This document shows positions 32,701-41,408 of a stretch of 64,000 nt of DNA, in pieces. The stretch's first letter is position 1. Every line of letters begins with the position of its first letter. The notes beneath the pieces are model-generated. The model made no database searches. It was not told where the DNA came from and saw nothing but the letters and a program-made list of their open reading frames with translations. Location: contig NC_054704.1 in the NCBI RefSeq assembly GCF_016097555.1, positions 75,662,118 through 75,726,117 of the forward strand, in the 5' to 3' direction. The DNA is from Gigantopelta aegis (Eukaryota > Mollusca > Gastropoda > Neomphalida > Peltospiridae). The position numbers and the translations under genes are program-made.

Positions 32701-34912
32701 GATCTAGTTTTGGTACCCGAGGTGACACACACTATCCCATGTTGTAATTTTGATGATCCCATATGATTTGTTACGGAAGATTTCTTTAATGTGTAATAAT
32801 GTGTGAAAAGTAGTTCACATTGCTACGCGACACACCACCATCTCAAGTTGTACATGCATGCAAGGTCTAATGATCTTATATGAATTAATAAGAAAGATAT
32901 GCTCCAGAAACTAAAAGTTTAAGACGGACAGACAGACAAAGCCACACCATAACACGGCCTCTCAAAGACAGGCGCATAAAAAGTCCCATCATATATAGTT
33001 CACATTTATTAACTGTCTGTAATATTTAATAAACCCAAACAATAACAATACCTGTTCATGACATTTTGAAGAACCCCTTAAGCTTTGAGGTAAAATTTAT
33101 ATAGGAAATTTTTGGCTTGATAATTACAAATTAATCCGTTGTATTTTACTTTATTAATTAACATTACGTTGCACAATAACCACCCCCCCCCCCCCCCCCA
33201 AGAAAAAAAGTTTTGTCACACATCTCATAATTCCCACTCTTCTTAGTGCATGTTGCGTAGTTCTCGAATGACCCTATTATTCAATCGTAAATACTAAAGA
33301 AGTAACATACCGCTGGTCGGTAAATGTAAATTTTTGACCGGATCAATTTTATTAAGTTTCAATATCTATAATACGCAGCAGAACTATTACATTGTAATCG
33401 TGTTCAAACTCGACATCGGGTACGGCCATTACTTCAAAGGGAGTGAGTAGCACATTTAAATTAGTTGTGTTTTTTCACTTAATTTACAACTACTGTTGTA
33501 ACGGATTTTTGGGGGGGGTTTAATTACAAAAACCATACCAAACATGATTAAAAAAAATAATAATAATAAAAAAAAAATATCTGAAAAAAAGTACGAAACA
33601 CCTTTTTACAGAATAAGATCGTCTGCTTAAAATAGCACAGCAGGATGCACATTAAGTCAATACTTTACTTTCTACGTCTGTTCGGACTAAGTAAATAGCA
33701 AATTGGACGTGTTGCGATAGATCCCAAATATGTGTTAACGCAAATGGATGGATTAAAACAAAAAGTTGTATTCTTCTACCAAAAATGTATTATATCGGAC
33801 AATGTAGGCATTATTACAAAAAAAATACGATGCAACAGACTGTATCAAAACAGGATACACATAATTTGCATATGCAGGTCAGAGTTGTTCGTCACGTGTT
33901 CGTAATCGATCGGAAAACCAAAACGAAACTTTTTCGATGTCAGTTTTTTTTTTTTTAAATATACAATTAGCTAAATTTGTAAAAAAAATTATGAGTTCAA
34001 GTGTCCACGATAAGAGCAACTTTGGGAATCTTTTTTGGGAAACTATTGGGTCGAAGGGCCTAATTGGGGAAAAGTATTATATCGGACTTTATTTTATTTT
34101 ATTAACTTTAATTTATTTTCACTTTTTAAGTTATTTTATTAACTTTAATTAATTTTTAGTTTTATGGTTTTTGTTTTATTCATTATGGAACGAGAAATGA
34201 CTTCACCGATCCTTTTCCACATACAAGATTTTTCCGAGTTTCATTTTCCTCCAATAATGCACCGCGTTTTAAACCCAAGTCATACAGTCGGTCGTTTTTC
34301 CTTTAATTCAAAGTGAAGATAGTTTCAAAGTAAGTATTTCTTAGTCTGCATATGCCCGAAAAAGATCACACTACACGATTAGGGTGGGAAAAGGTGGTGT
34401 CAGCCGCTATTTCGACCACAATTCCATTCCGAGCAAAATTGCTCGGAACGGCTCTGTATTTGCTAATGGAAAATGGCGCAGGACCTACAAACTCAATGTG
34501 CATTTACATTCGAGTTTATTTTTATGAACTATGTATTAAACTGTCCCTAAATTAACCCTAACAAATATTTTTTTTAATTTATTGTGGGACGAGGCTAAGG
34601 AGGTCTTGCTGTCTGACTTTCAATAGCCAATATGCTCCATTTTAACTAAATTGTATTGTTCAGTAGTTTCAACATGCGCCACGATACGGCGATACGCCGC
34701 TTACGCGAGTGATTCAGGATCTCAGGATCTGAGACATATGGCATAGGTACGGATGTCTGGGTAAAAAATAAAATTCATTTAGCACAATAAAAATAAACAA
34801 TACCAAGTAGTGTTCCAATAACTCTTTTCGCATCTTCATTTCGTCTCTCATACGAGTCAACAATGCTAAATAAAACAACTGGATGAACCCGGCACACGAG
34901 ATTGGTGGCCAT
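26721..34912 (-). CDS. EIF3F: Eukaryotic translation initiation factor 3 subunit F (eIF3f), 274 aa, eight exons
   Basis: Minus-strand exons: 34912-34804, 32619-32549, 30939-30860, 30250-30113, 29192-29101, 28587-28451, 27701-27588 and 26804-26721 (stop TAG); all GT-AG and phases join. The MPN domain spans about residues 5-140: [20 protein letters not shown], then [37 protein letters not shown] and [10 protein letters not shown]. The C-terminal helical part includes [25 protein letters not shown] and [18 protein letters not shown], closely like human eIF3f. The JAMM metal-binding set is not complete, as is usual for this subunit, which scaffolds eIF3 with eIF3h. The start at 34912 has a good context (ACAATGG); a Met 16 codons upstream is possible. 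The Pro/Ala-rich N-terminal extension of mammals is absent. Confidence 0.95.
26945..27000 (+). mobile_element. SINE-A 3' tail fragment
   Basis: ATAATCGTAAATAAAATGTG, then TTTAAATAAAACATTC and CTTCC. In eIF3f intron 7. Confidence 0.65.
28034..28217 (-). mobile_element. M4 MITE, second 184-bp copy, 6-bp target duplication
   Basis: Inverted relative to the copy at 21420 and exactly the same length. Flanked by AGTATT at 28028-28033 and 28218-28223. It lies in eIF3f intron 6, inside or next to repeat R1 (28250-28340). Confidence 0.88.
28250..28340 (-). repeat. Dispersed repeat R1 fragment
   Basis: Minus-strand TTAGGATTCCCATCTCATTA, CTTATGCTTCTGACC and GGCATGGAATTCTGCTAAAT match plus-strand 55435-55510 (TATGCTTCTGACCC, GCATGGAATCCTAAATTCA). 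Confidence 0.6.
28712..29057. mobile_element. TTAA-ended MITE (M6), copy 1
   Basis: Ends TTAAAAGGACACACCCTAGT and, inverted, ACTAGGGTATGTCCCTTTAA. About 346 bp, non-coding, in eIF3f intron 5. The same termini occur at 36768 and 43104. Confidence 0.8.
29491..29624. mobile_element. M2 MITE copy
   Basis: Ends CACGGCTAGCTCTGGG and GCCAGAGCTAACCGTG, about 134 bp, in eIF3f intron 4. It gives the cleanest view of the M2 interior. Confidence 0.75.
29893..30105 (-). mobile_element. SINE-B copy, 5' truncated
   Basis: On the minus strand: core CACGATCACTGGTATATCAA, GGGATGGTGCATCTAAAAGA, and tail AGTGGTGTTGTTAAACAAAA. Head missing. It stops within 10 bp of eIF3f exon 4. Confidence 0.8.
31122..31420 (+). 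mobile_element. SINE-B copy, full length
   Basis: Head GTGGGATTTAGCTCGGTCAG, B box AGGATCGAACC, core AAAAGATCCCTTGCTGCATT, and tail GACATCCAATAGCCGATGAT. In eIF3f intron 2. Confidence 0.85.
31610..32255 (-). mobile_element. M3-like MITE copy, split by a SINE
   Basis: Left AGGGCTTTTAATATTTTC and TTCACTAGCCAGTTAAAAAT resemble the right end of M3 (18466-19280) in inverse; the right part CAGGCTACCATATTCTAAAA resembles its left end. A SINE-A sits between with its own duplications. The ends are too diverged for a sure call. Confidence 0.5.
31894..32166 (+). mobile_element. SINE-A copy, truncated at the B box, 12-bp target duplication
   Basis: Starts exactly at the B box (TGGATCGATCC) and runs to CATTTCCTTCCT. 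Flanked by TCACTAGCTAGT at 31882-31893 and 32167-32178. In eIF3f intron 2. Confidence 0.92.
32650..34800. other. eIF3f first intron, no gene seen
   Basis: AT-rich, with a poly-C run at 33182-33199 and a poly-G run near 33512. No inserted element recognised. A block near 34350-34560 has a 67-codon frame without a recognisable domain. Confidence 0.4.
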
Positions 34913-34968
34913 TGTTGGTTGATTAGTACGAATTTCTTCCTTTTGCTTGGAGCATCGCATAAGCGGTG

Positions 34969-35003
34969 AAGGTGAAGAAGGATATGAAAGGGAAGGGCCG
35001 TTT
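34969..35003 (-). promoter_or_regulatory. Candidate TOP (terminal oligopyrimidine) start region of eIF3f
   Basis: The minus strand just upstream of the start codon reads CCCTTCCCTTTCATATCC then TTCTTCACCTTCACC, an almost unbroken pyrimidine stretch. Several mammalian eIF3 subunits, including eIF3f, are encoded by TOP mRNAs, so the cap site may lie here. The position is inferred. Confidence 0.45.
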
Positions 35004-35075
35004 GTTTAACAATTCCTCAGGACATTTTAAATAACGGTTATTTGGTGTCTAGCATATTATTTTAACATTTAATCC

Positions 35076-35175
35076 GCACTGGTTGGAACGAAAAAAAAAA
35101 CCCAATCAGTAGTTCGATCCTGCGACGCAAGCACCTCAAGCGAGAACTCATCCGACAAATAAATCCAGCCCCCTT
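35076..35175 (-). mobile_element. SINE-B head fragment
   Basis: On the minus strand: TGAGTTCTCGCTTGAGGTGC, CAGGATCGAACTACTGATTG and GTTCCAACCAGTGCGG, then the copy stops. It lies between the eIF3f promoter and a LINE remnant. Confidence 0.7.
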
Positions 35176-35219
35176 TACCCAGGGTAATTCTTACCAGGAC
35201 TTTGGCGTCAGCATGTTTG

Positions 35220-36260
35220 GGATTTCTTGAATTTTTATAGTGATGTTGTTTATCACTTAATTTTTGCATTTACCATAGTTTGACACCGAACAGCCGATGG
35301 TGGCATTATCCTGGGACTGATTGAAGTACTGATTTGCAGTCGATGAGGAAGTTAGTGTTTGATATGGCTTGTTTTATGAGAAGAGACATTGCTAGAGTGG
35401 CTGCTTGTTGCTCAGATCTGTAGTTTGTTGACAGCTGGCCTGTTGGGGCTGATAGTGATTTAGTTGTTCCGTCCGGATATTGGATGTATGCACCAGCCCC
35501 TCCATTTCGGACTGCACCTTGTGATGATCCGTCTGAGTAGACATGAATCCAGTGCTCTGTTGGATAGTGAGTACTTAGGTGTTCAAGTATCAATGCGTTC
35601 TGTGCCACAACTGATTGGTGCGCTTTTGTTTCAATGCCAGGGATGTTCAGGCACAGTGATGTCTTGGTTTTCCTCTTCATCTCTAGTCTGTGGAGTTAGG
35701 ATTTCGCATTCTTCTGGGTTTCTGGAGATGATGTCTTGATTTTCAATTGAAAGCTGCGCTTGAGTCTGTTGATAATTAGATCTTGTATTTTCTGGTTCAT
35801 TGGGTGTGTTTCTAGTCTCTTGTATTTCTCTGCCGGTATAAATACCTTTTCTTTTTTTCTCTCATGTAGGCTGTGCAGACCAGACATTGATTCCATGGCA
35901 GTTATTGGTGTGCTTCGCATTCCTCCAGTGATGACACGAAGACACATATTCTGGATTTGTTCTAGATGTTGTGTCTGTTTTGGCTGCATTTGCAAAGGTG
36001 GGTAATCTATATTCCATAACAGGGCGTACATTACCATTGTATTCTTGTTTAAGGGTTTTGATGTCTGCTTCCCAGGTGATCCCTGCAAGTTTCTTCAGGA
36101 TTCTTAATTTGAGAAGTGCTTTTTTTGTGTGTTCTCAATGTGAGGTACCCATGTAAGGCGCTTGTTAAATGTGATTCCCAGATATGTCGGGGTATCGTTA
36201 TGTGGTAGACAGGTATCTTCTAGGGTGATTTTGTACTTTAAAAGGTTGATTTAATAGCCA
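35220..36260 (-). mobile_element. Broken non-LTR retrotransposon (LINE) with RNase H, 3' half
   Basis: Two minus-strand frames remain. The first (about 36260-35696) has the end of a reverse transcriptase: TPTYLGITFNKRLTW, then LEQIQNMCLRVITGGM, the palm and thumb region of I/Jockey-type LINEs. The second (35680-35306) is an RNase H domain with VYSDGSSQGAVRNGG (first catalytic Asp), YRSEQQA (Glu) and FLIDCKS (Asp). The frames are out of register by at least one shift, and the N-terminal half and 3' tail are missing. RNase H after reverse transcriptase fits the I group broadly; the clade is not assigned. Confidence 0.85.
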
Positions 36261-36767
36261 GTGATATAATTTTCTCTTTAGGAGATGTAGTTTGACTATT
36301 AATCAACACATGCATGCATAAGCAATACATGTATACATACATTTTCCCATTTATTTACTGACAATGTATGCAATTAATAAACTTGTTTTCTTTGGCGTAT
36401 CCATGGTGAGGTGAGGTGAGGTGTGTGTGTGTGGGGGGGGGGGGGGGGTGTGCATTAGGGGAATAAGCCACCCATCCACCACCTCTTCCCCAACCACCTT
36501 TAGTTTATAATTGCGTGTTGCCCCATAACACGACTCAGAACGTGTAGATGCTCTCTTTCCCTTTCCCCAATATGGTTGGCTCCCAATAACAATAATAGGC
36601 TAATAAAACGTGCTATGCCGTTGTATGTTGTTCAATATTTATTTCTTGGTTTATAATAATTGGCCATGTGTGTTTTCCTTCCTTCCTTCCTTTTTTATTT
36701 GTTGTTGTTATTATTTTTAATAATATATAATCGTGCTTCAGTACATATAGAAACCCTCTATAGTCAA

Positions 36768-37137
36768 TTAAAGGGACATTCCCGAGTTTGCTGCATTGTA
36801 AGATGTTTCCGACTAATAAAATATTTCTACGATTAAACTTACATATTAAATATATTTTCTTGATTGGAATATCAGTGTCTGTATATTCAATGTGTTTCTG
36901 GTTATCTTAATATTTGTAAGAAGCCCAAACTGGATTTTGTCTTCACATAATTTCATACGTACGAAAAAATCTTTTTTAGGAAATAAAATGAAATTTAACC
37001 AAGTACAAATATTAGAACGATCAGAAACAATATTTTATGCAGAAAACTATATTTGATATGCAATTACAGTCGTCAAAAAGTCTCTGTTAGTCGACAACAT
37101 CTTAAAAATTGCAGTAAACTAAGGAATGTCCCTTTAA
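36768..37137. mobile_element. TTAA-ended MITE (M6), copy 2
   Basis: 370 bp from TTAAAGGGACATTCCCGAGT to AAGGAATGTCCCTTTAA. Second-level matches (GCTGCATTGTAAGATGTT against AACATCTTAAAAATTGCAG) make the terminal inverted repeat about 45 bp long with small gaps. Non-coding. Confidence 0.85.
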
Positions 37138-37200
37138 GTTTTAAAGCGATACGATCGAACGTCCTAATTATTAAAAAAAATGTTTACATCTGGGAAATGA

Positions 37201-37300
37201 TATAGTATAGTATAGTATAGTATAGTATAGTATAGTATAGTATAGTATAGTATAGTATAGTATAGTATAGTATAGTATAGTATAGTATAGTATAGTATAA
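37201..37300 (+). repeat. (TATAG)20 microsatellite
   Basis: Twenty units of TATAG with only the last one changed (TATAA). The purity suggests it is young or under-resolved in length. Confidence 0.95.
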
Positions 37301-37555
37301 ATAACACTAATATAATTTTATGTCAGGGACTTTTCAACAATTTCAGTACATTATATTATGCTTTATTTAAAAACATCCCTGTTATTGGTGTCAATAAGAA
37401 CTGAAATAGCATGTCATTCGCGTCATGTTACAATGCAATGTTTTTTTATTTATAAGATTTTTCTTCTCTACACTGTAACCCTGCAGTTAATTAGAATAAA
37501 GTTCACTGTCTTTGCTATGTCATCACTGACCCGACGGATTGTCTTATAAAATGGG

Positions 37556-37850
37556 GAATGGGACGTAGCCCAGTGGTATAGCGCACGCTTGGTGCGCGAT
37601 CAGTCTAGGATCGATCCACGTCTGTGGACTCATGTGGCTATTTCTCGTTCCAGCCAGTGCACCATGACTGGTATATGAAAGGCCGTGGTATGTGTTATCA
37701 TGTATATGGGATGGTGCATATAAAAGATGCCTTACTACTAATAGAAAATATAGCGCGTTTCCTCTCTAAAAGTATATGTCAAAATTACCAAATAATAGCA
37801 TATGTGATAAATCAATGTCATCTAGTGGTGTCGTTAAAGAAAACAATTTT
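37556..37850 (+). mobile_element. SINE copy with A-type head and B-type tail
   Basis: Head GGACGTAGCCCAGTGGTATA and B box AGGATCGATCC belong to SINE-A, but the tail (CATCTAGTGGTGTCGTTAAA then GAAAACAA) is that of SINE-B. The core is intact. Confidence 0.85.
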
Positions 37851-38678
37851 TTCTTCTATTATAAAATGTTAACATTATCACTAATGAAAATCTAGTCGAT
37901 TGAAGAAACCTTAAAAACAGTAAAACTCAGAAGAAAATCAATTTGTTTGAACTATAAAAACTGTAGAAATACTTATTATTAAATGAAGTTGTATCGAAAC
38001 TGATTCCTAAATGGAAATACATTTTTAAATATTTTAAATTACAGAAACATGTTTTAATTATTTAGTTTGTATTATATTATCCAGTAAAATTTGAAATGCT
38101 ATTTGATGCGGCGCATCTAAAATGTAAGTTTTTATTTCCGGAATGCTTTCTTCTGCAAAAGTTTAAGGACGTACGGTTTCTTTTCAAGAAAATATACCAA
38201 TTAAAAGGATTTTGAACTTTATTTGTCACTGTTACAAATAAAGTTAAACATTTATCTCCATATCACATGCAAATGAATATTTGTGTAAGTGACAATTATC
38301 TATTTATTTACAGTTGAGGTGACCAGTTACACTCATTTCCACGGTCGTGACGGTTGACTTGTTGAGTTACTAGAACATTTATGCCGCTTGTCAGTATAAT
38401 ATTACATTAGTAGAAATGCAGATTACATCATCTTAGGTTTAAAAGCATTTTTGGAGCTAAAACAACGTTTATTTCCTGCAAAACCCATCGTGAAGACGGG
38501 TGCCATCCACTTAATAACTTGCCCCCTCTCACTGACAGTAACTGTTGATAAGGCTAGGCTGCTTTCCTTTGATTGGGACGTTTGTGTATAGGCATGTTTA
38601 TTGTGTGTATGTATGCATGTATAATTAATATACTTATGAATAGACTGCCCACCATACCAACATCTACGTGGTTCTAAA

Positions 38679-38743
38679 GACTCGGAGGGAACGGTTAGAA
38701 GTCAGGGTTTTATTTCTAAAATTATAACCGTTCCCTCAGAGTC
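38679..38743. repeat. Short inverted repeat, 19-bp arms
   Basis: GACTCGGAGGGAACGGTTA and its inverse TAACCGTTCCCTCAGAGTC, one mismatch, 27-base spacer. Probably a small foldback element. Confidence 0.75.
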
Positions 38744-38789
38744 CTAATGCAGGATAAATCCAGGTTATTTGATCACTCAGCATATTTAC

Positions 38790-39140
38790 TTTTTTTAACT
38801 TTTATCATGGCAATGACAGCAAATGCCATTGTTGCCCGCCTTACTTGCCACAATACCCCGAAAATCAGAAGTTGTCGATAGCAAGAAAAATGCTGCAAAT
38901 GTGTAATGGCTTGCCTGGTTTGCCACCAGGATGACAGTGACCATGCCCTTCTTATCCACTCCATGTTGTATATATCTAAAACAAATTGTAAACTTACTCT
39001 TGGCATTATGATAAAAGGTATCATAATGATATCTGTCAACTTGCACAGGCAATAGCCCAAGATGCCAGAGTGAAACCTGTAGGTTTTCTCTGAGGGTGTT
39101 CTCACTGTTTGAAAATTAAAGAGTGGTGGCTGTGATCCCA
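38790..39140 (-). repeat. Dispersed repeat R2, copy 2
   Basis: Shares ordered islands with 21610-21890. A 151-codon minus-strand frame covers it, but copy 1 does not keep that frame and no domain is recognised, so I treat it as repeat sequence. Confidence 0.5.
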
Positions 39141-40698
39141 CCCCTCTTGCTTTTCCAAAAAAACAGAAAGCGAAAAAAAAACCCAGTTGATTACCATATA
39201 CACGTATGTATCTTTGTGTTTTAGTCAACTTTGTTAATGATTTTAAATTCTACCCCTTATTTTCCCCCCTCAGACTCTGGTACAAAAATGTTCGTTCAAT
39301 GTACTTGTTATAAGCTATGTCATCTTTTATGTAGTTGAAATGTACATATTGTTGGACTTGACCATTCGTTTTGGTGAACCAGTCAAACACAAATTTGTCT
39401 GTTCATTTTATTTCTATCTTCAAATGAATCAATTGCATGGATACTGCTACTGCTAACTGATAAGTAGTTTTGTTTTTATAAAGACCATATAAATATTATT
39501 CGGCACCCAAGATAAGTCAATTTAATGATGAACACTACCATTTCCCTTGTTTTTATAAGCAGTGATGTCCCTAACAAAATGAAAAGTTTAAATATTTTAT
39601 TAAGAATTGCTGAATAAACAAATGGCAGCAAGTAAAACTCATTAGTTATGACCAATTAAATCTGCAATTAAGGACGAAATATAAGATGTTAGTCAGTGGA
39701 CACAAAAGACAATCACTGTTCTGATCACATGATAAATTTGGTGCTAAATAAGTGGTTTTTCAGCCTGAGATTGCCGATATGATAATAATAAAATTAACGT
39801 TTTTATTGCTCAAATAAAATATAACTTTTATTGTGTGTACAGTGTATCAAACAGACAAATGGATACTGGTATGGAACAAAATGGAGGCTGTTAAAAATAC
39901 TGTTTAATTATATACGGGTAGGTAAATATCTAGTCTCTCAGACATGCCAAAATCAACAGTGGACAATGAAGCATGATTACATATTTAAAAATCAAACATT
40001 GTCCAAATAATTATGTCGAATCGTATGTAAATTGTTTGCTAACAAAAGAGAAAAAAAAGGCTAATGATAATCACATTCATATATTTTGTTAATTTATGCA
40101 TTAATTAACATTACTGTAATATTTATAGTTTGTGTATGCTGATCTTAAAAATTTGCTTGGTTTGTGATTGTGTTACATAAAAAATGCTTTAATGTAAATA
40201 TTCAGCTATAAAAATTTTGGCTGCCGGTACCTAGTTATAATAAATGAGATCTATTTTCATTTATTCATTCTTAATTTTTCTTTCTTTCTTGAAACTTTCT
40301 TTCTTTCTTTTCTCCTCCGATCAAAACTTGCTCAAGCACGAGTAATAAAATAATTTGGTACATTTAAGTCACTAAAAATATATCTGTATATCTGTGAAAA
40401 TATGTTTATGTATGTATATGTATGAGTGTATGGATATGTATGTACATGACTACATTACAAACACTTTGTAAGTCAATGATTCAAGGCACCTCATCCTTGA
40501 CATTGTCACATTGATCTGGGGCAATTAAAAAAATTAATAAATTTAAACAATAAATAAATGAGATATTTATATTTTATACATGTACTTTAGTGCTTATGGT
40601 ACATGTTAAAGGATTATGTATGCTGTGGTAAAATATAGACATTTATTGATGAAGAAAATACCTAATTTTAGCACTTTCTTTTCTTTCTCTTTTTAAAG

Positions 40699-40809
40699 CT
40701 GCTACGATACCTGATATCTGTTATAAAAGTGAGCCTGAATCGGCAGACTGTCAAAATGCAAATGATGTTGAGCTAAAATTTGTTATGGATGCCATATATT
40801 AGCTGTCTG
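40699..40809 (+). other. Candidate spliced exon upstream of NFRKB
   Basis: 111 nt between a good acceptor (TTTCTCTTTTTAAAG) and a good donor (TCTG|GTAAGC). One frame is open, ending DVELKFVMDAIY then TAG. It could be an NFRKB 5' UTR exon with an upstream frame, or an exon of an unseen gene. Supported by splice sites only. Confidence 0.3.
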
Positions 40810-41317
40810 GTAAGCAGTGGTTTTTTGTTTGACACCAAAATTTTGTAGACTTTTTAAAGAACATTGCGAACATATATTTCATATACATAGATTATTTTGA
40901 TGCAGACTTTTTACAGACTGAAAAAAGATGATTGTGTTTTAAAAGTATTGTTTTTTATTATTTAAAACTGGACCCAGCAAACATTGTTAGCTGTTTTGTA
41001 CATTTAATTAAAACAAATGTATGAAAAACATAGATTTACTAAACATCGCAATTCTTTAATGGGCTTAAAATAATGGCAAACAATTGAAATTTTAAAAAAC
41101 CCATATATGGGTCACTCCCACCACCACCCACCACCCCCCCTCCCCCCAATACCAAAATAATTTGTTAACCCATTTAGTTTTGCATTACTCTGTAAATGAT
41201 GTCTTAAACTGAATCCACAAAAAAAGAAGAAGAAGAAATGTGTTATGTGAACAAAACTATCTTTTGTACAAGTTTCAGAAAAAAAGCCAAAGTGTATAAA
41301 TATTTTCTGCATTCCAG

Positions 41318-41408
41318 AGTGTTGGTATGACAGGATCATCTTCACCGACCCAACTTCGTGCCATGATGTAGAAGACAAGTGATCTGGACTGCGACATACA
41401 AGTAATGC
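41318..41408 (+). other. NFRKB 5' UTR in the first coding exon
   Basis: An acceptor (TTCTGCATTCCAG) ends at 41317, giving 91 nt before the ATG. This implies at least one upstream non-coding exon. Confidence 0.45.

Larger units (their letters stand above)
37852..41317. other. NFRKB upstream region
   Basis: Holds an inverted repeat with 19-bp arms (38679-38697 and 38725-38743), repeat R2 copy 2, and a candidate exon at 40699-40809. No CpG-rich promoter stands out; the NFRKB transcription start is not located. Confidence 0.4.

Noticed and set aside
38773-39228. 151-codon minus-strand frame with hydrophobic stretches
   Set aside because: It lies in dispersed repeat R2, and the second copy does not keep the frame.
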